DNA of 64,000 nt from Streptomyces reniochalinae (GTDB lineage Bacteria > Actinomycetota > Actinomycetes > Streptomycetales > Streptomycetaceae), in assembly GCF_003323735.1 (NCBI RefSeq), contig NZ_QOIM01000042.1:124001-188000 (forward strand), read 5' to 3'. The notes below the pieces were generated by a model. The model was given only the letters and a program-made list of their open reading frames with translations, was not told the origin of the DNA and ran no database searches. A program made the position numbers and the translations under genes. Of this stretch, positions 1-8,830 are shown piece after piece (the first letter of the stretch is position 1; each line of letters begins with the position of its first letter).

Positions 1-624
1 GCGGCTCTTGGCGATGCCCGCGCATCCGGCTGCCGTCAGGATCACGGCCCACGCCAGCATGGCGCCGTAGACCGTGGGGTCGGGCTCCTCGTACGGGTCG
101 GAGGAGAGGGCCTGGCCGAGCCCTGCGGCGAGGAAGACGAACGCGAAGGTGAGTGCGAGGACGGACATGCCCAGCCAGCCCCAGCGGCGTCCCCGCAGCC
201 CGTGCCCCATTCTGTCTCTGCCGCTCGGCACGCCGTACAGCTCGATCAGTCTGCGCCGGTCACGGCTCCGGGCCCGCAGCGGGACCAGCAGGGCGAGCGT
301 CGTCGGCACGAGTGCGGCGCCGACGGCGAGGGACAGGTTCGCCGCGAGCCCTTCGGGGCGGCCCGCGTGCGTGTAGTCGTAGATGCCGGAGGCGAGGAAG
401 CCGCAGCCCGCGCAGAGCCCGATGATCAGCGCCACCCGAGCCCACAGCTCGCGCGGCGCCAGCTCGGACCGGAGCAGAGCCTCGCCACTGGACGTACCGA
501 CCGCTCCACCGCGCTCGGGATCGACACCGCGTCCGGGATCGCCCCCGCGCTCAGGATCGCCCCCGCGCCCGGGACCGCCGCCTTCGGGCCCCGGCCCCTG
601 CCTCTGGGCGGCAGTAACTGCCAT
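1..624 (-). CDS. Multi-pass membrane protein, partial (3' end outside window)
   Basis: The reverse strand stays open from an ATG at 624 down to base 1 without a stop, giving 208 residues and a missing C-terminus. The first 50 residues are Gly/Pro/Arg-rich and look cytoplasmic. At least four hydrophobic segments follow: one around residue 55-75 with the motif GLCAGCGFLASG, one around 85-105 ending in ALLVPLRARSR, one with LGMSVLALTFAFVFLAAG, and one at the window edge starting MLAWAVILTAAGC. I do not recognise the family. It is divergent from the gene at 820, with about 195 bases between them for both promoters. The frame is supported by clear hydrophobic periodicity and G/C-rich third positions; the exact start is less certain. 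Confidence 0.6.
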   Translation of the reverse strand, partial: MAVTAAQRQGPGPEGGGPGRGGDPERGGDPGRGVDPERGGAVGTSSGEALLRSELAPRELWARVALIIGLCAGCGFLASGIYDYTHAGRPEGLAANLSLAVGAALVPTTLALLVPLRARSRDRRRLIELYGVPSGRDRMGHGLRGRRWGWLGMSVLALTFAFVFLAAGLGQALSSDPYEEPDPTVYGAMLAWAVILTAAGCAGIAKSR

Positions 625-819
625 CGCTCTCGCCCCCGTGCTCCGCCTGTTCTCGCCCCTCGTGTGCGCAGCACTCTAGGCGGTGGCACCGACAGCGCCG
701 GGCGCCGGGGCGCGACGGGCTCGCCTCGCGTGTCAAGTCACCGCGCTGAGTCGCGGGGCCTCGTTTGTGTGGGTCGCGTGCTGTACGCGCGGCGGCCGCC
801 GCTGCCTAGCCTGGGCCCG

Positions 820-2190
820 ATGCGGCGTCAGGGACGGTTCACGAGCGGAAGAAACAGGCCGGGCGGGCCGGAGGGGCGGCGGTGGCGCCTCGGGGTGGGG
901 CTGGTGGCGGTCCTCGTCCTGCTCGGCGTGGGGCTGTCCGTGCCCGGCGACGAGGCGACGCGTGGCTGTTCGGGCGCGCGCGTCACCGGCTGGCGTCAGG
1001 ACGAACGGGCGACGGCCGAGCTGGCGCGGTACGGGAACGACAACGCGCGGCCCGACGACTGGACCGGCGGTGACGGTACCCGCTCGGTGCGGTTGCCGGA
1101 CGGGCGGACACTGTGGCTGTTCGCCGACACCTTCCTCGACCAGGTGTTTGACGCGGGCGGGTACCGCAGCCGTCGGCCCGACCCCGTGTGGGTGCGGAAC
1201 TCCGCGCAGGTGATGTCGGAGGACGGGCGCTTCGAGCGGACGCTCCTGGGGGGTACCGACGCCAGGCCGGCGGCCCTGTTCGGGGGTACCGCCACCGCCG
1301 ACGGGCGCGAGGTGTGGCGCTGGCCTGTGCAGGCGGTGGTGGAGCGGCGGCGGCCCGGAGCGCGGGAGAAGGTCGTCAGGGTGCTGTTGTGGCAGCGCGA
1401 GGCGGGCAGCGCGCCGTGGGTCTTCGGTGTGCCCCGGGCGACCGAGGTGGCGACGTTCTCGCTGCCCGAGCTGCGGCTGGAGGGCATCACCACGCTCGAC
1501 CGGCCGCGCCGTACCGACCCCGAACGCCGCGTGCTGTACGGCACCTCGGCGCTGTCCCGCGGCCGGTGGACCTACGTTTTCGGGGCCGACGAGGGCAGCG
1601 TCGAAGGCAAGGCGTCCCGCGCGCACGTGGCCCGTGTGCCGCGCGGTGAGCTGGACGACCCGGAGGCCTGGCAGTACTGGAGCGGTTCCCCTGCGGTGGA
1701 TCCGTCCGGGGGCGGCTGGCGGTCGGAGCCGGCCGGGTCCGAGCCGATACTCGTCGGCAGGACGGTCCAGCGCGGCGCCACGGGAACGTACACGGTGGTG
1801 TGGCACGGTGCCGGCTGGCTGTTGCTGACCATGGACGCCGGGGCCCCGGACGGGGGCGGCATCACGGATGTCGTCTCGTACTGGGCCTGCTCGCCGACCG
1901 GCCCCTGGCGCGGCCCGCACCGGGTGGCGAAGCCGCCGCTGCCCGAGGGCGCGGGCCGCTCCGGCGCTGTGCCGTACAACCCGCAGGCGCATCCGGAGTT
2001 CTCCCGTCCGGGGGAGGGCGGCGGGGGCGACGGCCTGCTGCTGAGCTACGACGTGAACGTGCTGGGACCCGACACGGGCGCCATCCAGCGGAACGTGGCG
2101 CTGTACCGGCCGCGCTTCCTCCGGCTCGACATCGAGCCGACGGGCGCCTCGGCGGGAGGCCCGACGGGCGCTTCGGCGGGAAGACCGTAG
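820..2190 (+). CDS. Membrane-anchored DUF4185-like protein
   Basis: This encodes 456 residues from the ATG at 820; the frame is open further upstream, but that sequence is Arg/Pro-rich and non-coding in character. An arginine-rich N-terminus precedes one hydrophobic segment (about residues 28-45, LVAVLVLLGVGLSV), so the protein is probably anchored and faces outward. The remainder has repeated Trp/Asp/Gly blocks such as LWLFADTFLDQV and YTVVWHGAGWLLLTMD. These resemble extracytoplasmic beta-propeller proteins of the DUF4185 type, related in fold to glycosidases; no catalytic residues can be assigned. The C-terminus ends in two near-identical 9-residue units (PTGASAGGP, PTGASAGRP) from a short DNA duplication. 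It converges with nhaA, whose stop lies 47 bases away. Confidence 0.65.
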   Translation: MRRQGRFTSGRNRPGGPEGRRWRLGVGLVAVLVLLGVGLSVPGDEATRGCSGARVTGWRQDERATAELARYGNDNARPDDWTGGDGTRSVRLPDGRTLWLFADTFLDQVFDAGGYRSRRPDPVWVRNSAQVMSEDGRFERTLLGGTDARPAALFGGTATADGREVWRWPVQAVVERRRPGAREKVVRVLLWQREAGSAPWVFGVPRATEVATFSLPELRLEGITTLDRPRRTDPERRVLYGTSALSRGRWTYVFGADEGSVEGKASRAHVARVPRGELDDPEAWQYWSGSPAVDPSGGGWRSEPAGSEPILVGRTVQRGATGTYTVVWHGAGWLLLTMDAGAPDGGGITDVVSYWACSPTGPWRGPHRVAKPPLPEGAGRSGAVPYNPQAHPEFSRPGEGGGGDGLLLSYDVNVLGPDTGAIQRNVALYRPRFLRLDIEPTGASAGGPTGASAGRP

Positions 2191-2236
2191 AAAGAGACCT
2201 CCAGGAGAGGAGAGGAGGGGAGAGGAAGGGAAGGCG

Positions 2237-3754
2237 TCAGGAGTTGTCGTCGCGCTCCCGTTGCCTTCGGGCGGCCTCCGTGGGGCGGCGCACCGGGTCC
2301 ACCTCCTGGTCGATGTCGGGGATGCGGTCCAGGTCCTCGTCCCGGGTCTCCTCCTCCCACAGCGCCCGGTACTTCGCGTCCCGCAGTTTCAGCAGGACGC
2401 AGGCGACCAGCGCCGAGGCGAGGGAGCCGATGAGGACGGCGGCCTTGGTGTGTTCGGTGACGGCCGCGTCGGTGAAGGCCAGTTCGGAGACCAGCAGCGA
2501 GACGGTGAAGCCGATACCGGCCAGCATCGCGACCCCGGCGACGTCCGCCCACGCCAGGTCGGAGCTGAGGCGGGCGCGGGTGAAGCGGGCCGTCAGATAG
2601 GTGCCGGCGAACACGCCGACGAACTTGCCGGCGAACAGGCCGAGCATCACCCCGAGCGCCTCCGGTTGCCGGAAGGTTTCTCCCAGCGCGGATCCTGAGA
2701 CGGCGACGCCGGCGGAGAAGAGGGCGAAGACGGGCACGGCGAACCCCGCGGACAGCGGGCGGACCCGGTGCTCGACGCGTTCGGCGGGGGAGGTGCTGCC
2801 GGGGTCCGAGGGGTCGTCGGGGGCGACGCGCAGCAGCAGTCCCATCGCGACGCCCGCGATGGTGGCGTGCACGCCGCTGTTGTAGGCCAGCCCCCAGATG
2901 AGGACGCCGAGCGGCACGTACACGTACCAGCCGCGGACGCGGAGGTTGACGTGGAGGACGCGGAAGAGCACCAGTCCCGCGACGGCACCCGCGAACGCCG
3001 CCCAGTTGAGGGTGGAGGTGTAAAAGACGGCGATGACGAGGATCGCGCCCAAGTCGTCGACGATCGCCAGCGTCAGCAGGAAGGCGCGGATGCCGGAGGG
3101 CAGGTTGGTGCCGATGACGGCGAGGACCCCGAGGGCGAAGGCGATGTCGGTGGCCATCGGCACGGCCCAGCCGTCGAGGCTGCCGCCGCGCGCCCCGTTG
3201 ACGGCGACGTAGAAGAGCGCGGGTACGGCCATGCCGCACACCGCGGCGGCCATGGGGAGCGCGGCGGCGGCCGGGCGGCGCAGTTCACCGACCGTCAGCT
3301 CGCGCTTGAGCTCGATGCCGGCGACGAAGAAGAAGATGGTGAGGATGCCGTCCGAGGCCCAGTGCTCGACGGACAGGTCGAGGCCGAGCGCGGGGAGGCC
3401 GAAGTGGAACGCCCGTACGGTCTCGTACAGGTGGCCGAGCGGGGTGTTCGCCCAGACGAGCGCCACCACGGCGGCGGCCAGCAGCACCGTGCCGCCGACC
3501 GTCTCGGTGCGCAGCGCGTCGGTGAGGAGCCTCCGCTCCTTGGCGGAGGGCCGCGCGAAGAGCGCGGCCCGGGCACCGGACCGCGCGGAGTCGGTGTCAC
3601 CGGGCTGCGCGGGGTCGGTGTCACCGGGCTGCGCGGGGTCGGAGGTGCCGCCCGACCGTGTGGTCCCGGACGTGTCGGGCTCCGCGGCGTCGGGGGCGCT
3701 CTCGGGCCGGCGCGGTGCGCGGCCGTCGTCCGCGGGGGACGGGGGCGGGGTCAT
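2237..3754 (-). CDS. nhaA: Na+/H+ antiporter NhaA
   Basis: This 505-residue protein exchanges external protons for cytoplasmic Na+ across the plasma membrane, supporting pH and sodium homeostasis. The NhaA core is clear. The paired ion-binding aspartates lie in AIVDDLGAI (D233, D234), another conserved aspartate in PMATDIAFALG (D203), and the family motif FFFVAGIELKRE near 141-152. About eleven hydrophobic segments run from residue 87 to 470. The first 70 residues are a hydrophilic extension with a duplicated PAQPGDTD unit, absent from E. coli NhaA. The start at 3754 is preferred over one 25 codons upstream because a GGAG ribosome-binding site lies just before it. The C-terminal tail is charged and cytoplasmic. 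Confidence 0.93.
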   Translation of the reverse strand: MTPPPSPADDGRAPRRPESAPDAAEPDTSGTTRSGGTSDPAQPGDTDPAQPGDTDSARSGARAALFARPSAKERRLLTDALRTETVGGTVLLAAAVVALVWANTPLGHLYETVRAFHFGLPALGLDLSVEHWASDGILTIFFFVAGIELKRELTVGELRRPAAAALPMAAAVCGMAVPALFYVAVNGARGGSLDGWAVPMATDIAFALGVLAVIGTNLPSGIRAFLLTLAIVDDLGAILVIAVFYTSTLNWAAFAGAVAGLVLFRVLHVNLRVRGWYVYVPLGVLIWGLAYNSGVHATIAGVAMGLLLRVAPDDPSDPGSTSPAERVEHRVRPLSAGFAVPVFALFSAGVAVSGSALGETFRQPEALGVMLGLFAGKFVGVFAGTYLTARFTRARLSSDLAWADVAGVAMLAGIGFTVSLLVSELAFTDAAVTEHTKAAVLIGSLASALVACVLLKLRDAKYRALWEEETRDEDLDRIPDIDQEVDPVRRPTEAARRQRERDDNS

Positions 3755-4166
3755 GGTGGCTCCGGAGGGTCGGTACGGGCGGGACGCGGGGATACGTCCC
3801 CGCATCGCCGACCAGACTTCCCGGCACACCTATGACATTTTTGGCGTGATCCTGACGCCGCGCTGACACCGTACTCGTGCGGACCCGTCCGTGCACACCA
3901 GGCCAGGAGCCCGGCGCCGGAAAACGGAGCACTTTCCTCCGGAACCGGGCGCCGCCGGGTGCGAACTGCCCGCCCGGTGGCGGCGCATGGCCCCGGAACC
4001 GCCTTGAGGGGGTGGGGGGGTGTTGATACTGTGCCTTGGATTTACATGGCGTGAGCGTCGGCCGGATCGCGGGGGATGACCGGCTCGGCGGTGGGGGGCA
4101 GGTTCTCGTTGTGACACGTTCGACGCGCGGCGCACAAGCCCACGCACAAGCCACGGGGGTGGTGAG
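3755..4166. other. Intergenic region between nhaA and the Tad operon
   Basis: This 412-base gap separates two divergent transcription units and should hold both promoters. I see no protein-like reading frame with good codon use. An AT-richer patch at 4020-4050 (TTGATACT followed by TTTACAT) is the best candidate promoter area for the plus-strand operon, but its -35/-10 spacing is not convincing. Confidence 0.4.
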
Positions 4167-4910
4167 GTGAAGACCCAGGAGCGAGGCGCCGCCGGAGGTG
4201 GACGTACGGCTGCCCTCCCCGCTCCGGGCGGGGACCGGCTGCCCTCGGCACCCCGCGAACGCAAGCCGGCGCTCGCCGCGCTGGCCGTTCTCCTCGTCCT
4301 GCTCGGCGCGCTCGGTGCGACCGTCCTGGTGATGCGGGCCGGTGACCGGGTCGAGGCCGTCGCCCTGACCAAGCGGGTGCCCCGCGGCCAGCCCGTCCCC
4401 CATTCGGCGATCAAGTCGGTGATGGTCGCCGAGGACAGCGACATCGAGTACGTGCGCTGGGAGCAGCGCGGTCTGCTCACCAAGTACCGCACCGCGACCG
4501 ACCTGGTCGACGGCACCGTGCTGGTCGGCAGCATGCTCACCAAGGACAAGGGCCTCGAACCCGGCAAGGCGGTGGTCGGGCTGTCCCTCAAGAGCGGCCA
4601 GTACCCGCCGCGCCTGGAGGAGGGCGACACCGTCTCCGCCTACCGGGTGGGCCGCAGCGCCTCCTCGGGCGGGGACGGCGGCTCCGACGACGAGACGGGG
4701 AGCGGCAGCGGCGGCCGCAGCGGCGGCAGCGCGGCGCTGGCCGAGGGGGTGCGGGTGCAGTCGATCAGCAAGGACGGAGGCGACTCGGTCGCCTCCAGCG
4801 GCAACCTGCCCGTCTCGGTCGTCGTGGACAAGAGCGACGTGGCACAGCTGACCGCCGCCGCCTCCAACGGGGAGGTCTCCCTCGTGCTCGACTCCGGCAG
4901 CGGCGGCTGA
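4167..4910 (+). CDS. SAF-domain protein, CpaB/RcpC-like (Tad locus)
   Basis: The GTG at 4167 gives a 247-residue protein. One N-terminal membrane segment (about residues 36-55, AALAVLLVLLGALGATVLV) is followed by an SAF-like domain with the typical opening VALTKRVPRGQPV and a later GTVLVGSMLTKDKGL. CpaB/RcpC proteins of Tad systems have this topology and are thought to help assemble the secretion channel or anchor it to the wall. A Gly/Ser/Asp-rich linker (about residues 165-190) splits off a C-terminal part ending SLVLDSGSGG. It is the first gene of the operon that continues with the CpaE-like and CpaF genes. The role is inferred from the fold and the neighbours. Confidence 0.8.
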   Translation: MKTQERGAAGGGRTAALPAPGGDRLPSAPRERKPALAALAVLLVLLGALGATVLVMRAGDRVEAVALTKRVPRGQPVPHSAIKSVMVAEDSDIEYVRWEQRGLLTKYRTATDLVDGTVLVGSMLTKDKGLEPGKAVVGLSLKSGQYPPRLEEGDTVSAYRVGRSASSGGDGGSDDETGSGSGGRSGGSAALAEGVRVQSISKDGGDSVASSGNLPVSVVVDKSDVAQLTAAASNGEVSLVLDSGSGG

Positions 4911-4930
4911 CGGGCCGGCAGGAGCCCGCC

Positions 4931-5155
4931 GTGACCGTTCACCGGCTCCCGCCGGGACCGCACCCGCCGGTCCAGGACCGCCGCGCCCGCCGTGGAACCG
5001 CCCCGCGCGGCGGTGTCGTCGTCCGCTACGGCACCGCGGTGCCCCGTACGGGCACCCGGATGCCGGTCACCAGGCCGCACAGACGTTCCGACGAAGAGCC
5101 GACAGAGCTGACAGAGCCGACAGAGTCGAGGAAAGGCGTAGCCGGATGGCGCTGA
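4931..5155 (+). CDS. Small basic hypothetical protein (doubtful)
   Basis: A GTG at 4931 with an AGGAG sequence six bases upstream opens a 74-residue frame that ends ten bases inside the next gene. The product is rich in Arg, Pro and Thr and carries a short TELTEPTE repeat; there is no recognisable domain. The ribosome-binding site and coupling to the downstream start favour translation. The composition, close to what random GC-rich DNA yields, argues against it. It may be a leader that couples translation between the SAF gene and the CpaE-like gene. Confidence 0.25.
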   Translation: MTVHRLPPGPHPPVQDRRARRGTAPRGGVVVRYGTAVPRTGTRMPVTRPHRRSDEEPTELTEPTESRKGVAGWR

Positions 5156-6489
5156 TCGCACTCGCCGCCGACAAGGGGGCACCGGGGGTCACCACGGCCG
5201 CCGTAGCCCTCGCGGCGGTGTGGCCGCGCCGCGCCCTGCTGGCCGAGGCGGACACCGCGGGCGGTGACCTCGTCTACCGCAGCCCCGGCACGGACGGCCG
5301 GCCGCTCGACCCCAACACCGGCATGCTCTCGCTCGCCGCCGCCGTGCGCCGCGGCCTCGCCCCCGAACAGCTGTGGGACCACGGGCAGCGGCTCTCCGGG
5401 GGACTCGACGTGCTCGTGGGGCTCGGCAACGCCGAGCAGTCGGCCGGGCTTGCGGGCCAGTGGGACACCGTAGGACGCGCTTTCGCGACCCTCGCCGACA
5501 CCCCGCACCCGCAGCTGGCTGCCGACGTCATCGCCGACTGCGGGCGCATCGGACCCGAGGCGGCCTCGGTGGCGCTCTTCCCGCACGCCGCGCTGGTGCT
5601 GCTCGTCGCGCGGGGCGAGCCGGAGCAGATCGCGCGCGTACGGGACCGTGCGCTGGCTCTGGCCGCGCGGCTGCACGGGCCGCAGCGCGGCATGGCGCAG
5701 CTGGCACAGCCGCTGATCGGGGTGCTGCTGGTCACCGAGGCGCAGGGCGCCTCCAAGGTCGCGGGCCAGGTCAACGACATGCTGGTCGCCTCCCGCGCCG
5801 GTGCCAGGGTCGTCGGCGTCCTGGCCCACGACCCGGCGGGCGCCGAACAGTTGGCAGGGCGGCGCCGGGGCCGCGTGGACCGGTCCCTCCTCGTCCGCTC
5901 GGTCCGCAAGGTCGCCACCGACCTCCACCAGCAGTACGCCGCCTCCTGGACGACGGGCTCTCCCGCGGGCCGGCCGTCGCCCGGCATGTCACCGGGCGCC
6001 GGGGCGCCTCCGGCGGTGCCGGGCGCCCTGCCGGGCGCGGACACCGGCGCGACACCCGTTCCGCCGCACCCGCAGCCCCAGGGCCCGTACGGGGGCCGGC
6101 CGACGTGGACGGAACCCGCCCCGAACGCCCCCGGCCCCCCGCAGGCCGCCCAGCCCCCACACGCTGCCCAAGCCCCACAGGCCCCACCGGCCCCACAGGC
6201 CCCGCAGCCGCCGCGGGCCACCGAGCCCCCACGCGCCGCCCAGCCCCCACACATCCCGCAGCCCCCACACGCTCCACGGCCCCCGCAAGCCGGGCACGGT
6301 CCACAGGCCGGCCAGGCCGGTCCCGACAGCCCGGCCGGCCAGGCCGGCTCGCCAGGACAGGGCGTGGGCGAGACCACGCAGCAGTTCCGGCCCATCGGCG
6401 GGCGGCCCAGGCCGCCCGCCCCCGCACCGACTGAGCCCGTGCCCCTCCCGGGTGGCAGGCCGCCGCGGGACGAGGAGGCGGGGTCGTGA
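5146..6489 (+). CDS. CpaE-like septum/Tad-site ATPase-family protein
   Basis: This 447-residue protein begins like a MinD/CpaE P-loop protein: LAADKGAPGVTTAAVALAAV. The loop is the actinomycete variant KGxPGVTT, not the canonical KGGxGKT, so ATP hydrolysis may be weak or absent. Residues about 1-270 form the fold, with LLAEADTAGGDL in the expected switch position. From about 275 on the chain is a proline/alanine/glutamine-rich tail with repeated PPHAPQPP-like units, probably disordered. Proteins of this type localise or regulate Tad pili at the inner membrane. The stop overlaps the CpaF start by four bases, indicating translational coupling. Confidence 0.8.
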   Translation: MALIALAADKGAPGVTTAAVALAAVWPRRALLAEADTAGGDLVYRSPGTDGRPLDPNTGMLSLAAAVRRGLAPEQLWDHGQRLSGGLDVLVGLGNAEQSAGLAGQWDTVGRAFATLADTPHPQLAADVIADCGRIGPEAASVALFPHAALVLLVARGEPEQIARVRDRALALAARLHGPQRGMAQLAQPLIGVLLVTEAQGASKVAGQVNDMLVASRAGARVVGVLAHDPAGAEQLAGRRRGRVDRSLLVRSVRKVATDLHQQYAASWTTGSPAGRPSPGMSPGAGAPPAVPGALPGADTGATPVPPHPQPQGPYGGRPTWTEPAPNAPGPPQAAQPPHAAQAPQAPPAPQAPQPPRATEPPRAAQPPHIPQPPHAPRPPQAGHGPQAGQAGPDSPAGQAGSPGQGVGETTQQFRPIGGRPRPPAPAPTEPVPLPGGRPPRDEEAGS

Positions 6490-7802
6490 GCGTCCAGAGC
6501 GTCGTCGACCACCAGTTGGTGAAGCGGTTCCGGCAGGAGGCCGGGGACCGGATCGCCGAGCAGCGGAGGATCGACCAGGCGTCCGGTGTCGCGCCGATGA
6601 CCACGGAGGACGAGCGGCAGTTCGCGCGCGCCGTGATCGCGCAGATCCTGGAGGAGTACGCGCGGGCGGAGATCAACGCAGGACGCACCCCGCCGGACGC
6701 GCACTCCGAGGAGGCGTACGCGGCGGCGGTGCACGCCGCGCTGTTCGGCGTCGGCAGGCTCCAGCCGCTGCTGGACGATCCCGAGGTCGAGAACATCGAC
6801 GTCAACGGCTACGACCAGGTGTTCGTCGGCTACGCGGACGGCCGTGAGGTGCACGGCGAGCCGGTCGCCGAGTCGGACGAGGAGCTGGTCGAGCTGATCC
6901 AGGTGCTCGGCGCCTACTCGGGGCTGTCCTCGCGCCCGTTCGACACCGCCAATCCGCAGCTGGACCTGCGGCTGCCGGACGGCTCCCGGCTCTCGGCGGT
7001 GATGGACGTGACGCGGCGTCCCGCGCTGTCGATCCGGCGGGCCCGGATGGGCAAGGTGTTCATCTCCGACCTGGTCGGCAACGCCACGCTCACCCCGGAG
7101 CTGGGCAGCTTCCTGACCGCGGCGGTGCGCGCCCGGAAGAACATCATGATCGCGGGCGCCACCAACGCGGGGAAGACGACACTGCTGCGCGCCCTCGCCA
7201 ACGAGATACCCCGGCACGAGAGGCTGATCACCGTCGAACGGGCCCTGGAGCTGGGGCTCGACCAGTTCCCCGAACTCCACCCGAACGTGGTGGCGTTCGA
7301 GGAGCGGCTGCCCAACTCCGAGGGCCAGGGCGCCATCACCATGGCAGAACTGGTGCGCCGCTCCCTGCGTATGAACCCCTCGCGGGTGATCGTCGGTGAG
7401 GTGCTCGGCGACGAGATCGTCACCATGCTCAACGCGATGACCCAGGGCAACGACGGTTCGCTCTCCACGATCCACGCCAACAGCTCCAGCGAGGTCTTCA
7501 ACCGCGTGTCCACCTACGCGCTCCAGGCCCGCGAGCGGCTGCCCATCGAGGCCACCCAGATGCTGATCGCGGGCGCCATCAACTTCGTCGTCTTCGTCGA
7601 GCGGCGCAACGCCTACAGCACCGGGGGGCGGCTGACGCGTGCGGTCACCTCCGTCCGCGAGATCAACGGTGTGGACGGGCGGGTGCTCTCCAGCGAGGTG
7701 TTCGCCGAGGCGCCGGACGGGCGGCTGCTGGCGCACGCGCCGGTCTCCTGCGCGCAGGAGCTGGCCGTCTTCGGATACCGGCCGACCGGGAACTGGGGGT
7801 GA
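6486..7802 (+). CDS. CpaF/TadA-family pilus assembly ATPase
   Basis: A secretion ATPase of 438 residues starting at a GTG. It should form the cytoplasmic hexamer that powers Tad pilus extension and retraction. The Walker A is GATNAGKTT (224-232), and the Walker B region is VIVGEVLGDE (301-310), followed by the family hallmark GNDGSLSTIHANS (321-333). The N-terminal domain (to about 195) carries LFGVGRLQPLLDDPEVENI, typical of this family. The usual acidic pair before Walker B (ED..EL) is ER..EL here, a mild departure. It overlaps both neighbours by four bases, so it is tightly coupled to the CpaE-like gene and to tadB. Confidence 0.93.
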   Translation: MSVQSVVDHQLVKRFRQEAGDRIAEQRRIDQASGVAPMTTEDERQFARAVIAQILEEYARAEINAGRTPPDAHSEEAYAAAVHAALFGVGRLQPLLDDPEVENIDVNGYDQVFVGYADGREVHGEPVAESDEELVELIQVLGAYSGLSSRPFDTANPQLDLRLPDGSRLSAVMDVTRRPALSIRRARMGKVFISDLVGNATLTPELGSFLTAAVRARKNIMIAGATNAGKTTLLRALANEIPRHERLITVERALELGLDQFPELHPNVVAFEERLPNSEGQGAITMAELVRRSLRMNPSRVIVGEVLGDEIVTMLNAMTQGNDGSLSTIHANSSSEVFNRVSTYALQARERLPIEATQMLIAGAINFVVFVERRNAYSTGGRLTRAVTSVREINGVDGRVLSSEVFAEAPDGRLLAHAPVSCAQELAVFGYRPTGNWG

Positions 7803-8830
7803 GTGGCATGCCGTACGCGTACTCGGCCTTCTCCGTCACCGCGGGCGGCCTCTTCTCGTTGGCCACCCTCTCGGCGCTGGCCTGCGGTGTCGCGGTCGGC
7901 GGCGGCATCGCGCTGTTGATCGTGGCGCTGCGCGGCCTGCCGGCCAAGCCGGCGAGCGAGCGCGCGGAGGCGGGCAAGCGCGCCTCCGAACTGGCGCGGT
8001 TCATGAGTAAGCGCGGCTCGATCGCCGTGTGCGCGGGCCTGGTGGTGCTGCTGCTGACGCGCTGGCCCGTCGCGGCCGTCGCCACCGGCATCCTGGTCTT
8101 CCTGTGGGACCGCCTCTTCGGCGGTGCCCGCGAGGAGCGGGCCGGGATGAAGCGGGTGGAGGCGCTGGCGGCGTGGACGGAGTCGCTGCGCGACACCATC
8201 GCGGGCGCCGTCGGCCTCGAACAGGCCATTCCGGCGTCGGCCCGCGCGGCGGCGCCCTCGCTGCGGCCGCACCTGGACGCCCTCATCGACCGGCTGCGCG
8301 CCCGCACCCCGCTGCCTGCCGCGCTCCAGCACCTGGCGGACGAGCTGGACGACCCGTCGGCCGACATCGTCGTCGCGGCGCTGATCCTCAACTCGCGGCT
8401 GCGCGGGCCCGGCCTGCGCGAGGTGCTGGGCGCGCTGGCGAAGTCGGCGCGGGAGGAGGTCGACATGCGGCAGCGGGTGATGGCCCAGCGCGCCTCGACG
8501 CGGCGCAGCGTGCAGATCGTCGTCGGGGTCAGCGTGGCGTTCGTGCTGGGCCTGGCCGTCTTCAACCGGGACTTCGTCGAGCCGTACGGCAGCCCGCTGG
8601 GCCAGACCATCCTCGCCTGCGTGTGCGCCATGTTCGCCTGCGGTTTCTGGTGGCTGCGCAAGCTGTCCAGGATCGAGACGCCGCAGCGGTTCCTGGTGCG
8701 GGCCGGCGAGACGGCGCAGGCACCGCGCGCCGCGCAGCCTGGCACACCGGGTGCACAGGGCACGCCGGGCGCTCAGGGCCTGCCGGGGGCGCCGGGCGCC
8801 CCGGACGACAAGGAGGTGCTGGAGCGGTGA
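7799..8830 (+). CDS. TadB-like integral membrane protein
   Basis: A 343-residue type II secretion F-domain protein that should form the inner-membrane platform of the Tad machine with the next gene product. Two hydrophobic segments near the N-terminus (about 10-45 and 78-100) precede a cytoplasmic helical domain containing AWTESLRDTIAGAVGLEQAI, a TadB-type motif. Another membrane pair lies at about 240-290. The C-terminus carries collagen-like PGAQGxPGAQG repeats (about residues 318-335). The GTG at 7799 overlaps the cpaF stop; an internal ATG three codons later is an alternative start. Confidence 0.87.
   Translation: MSGMPYAYSAFSVTAGGLFSLATLSALACGVAVGGGIALLIVALRGLPAKPASERAEAGKRASELARFMSKRGSIAVCAGLVVLLLTRWPVAAVATGILVFLWDRLFGGAREERAGMKRVEALAAWTESLRDTIAGAVGLEQAIPASARAAAPSLRPHLDALIDRLRARTPLPAALQHLADELDDPSADIVVAALILNSRLRGPGLREVLGALAKSAREEVDMRQRVMAQRASTRRSVQIVVGVSVAFVLGLAVFNRDFVEPYGSPLGQTILACVCAMFACGFWWLRKLSRIETPQRFLVRAGETAQAPRAAQPGTPGAQGTPGAQGLPGAPGAPDDKEVLER

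Noticed and set aside
2203..2233. Purine-rich run GGAGAGGAGAGGAGGGG between convergent genes
   Set aside because: It lies in a 47-base gap between stops and probably reflects only base bias; no structure or repeat unit is clear.
5274..7736. An 820-codon minus-strand frame opposite the CpaE-like and CpaF genes
   Set aside because: It is antisense to two well-supported Tad genes with clear ATPase motifs and overlapping starts and stops.
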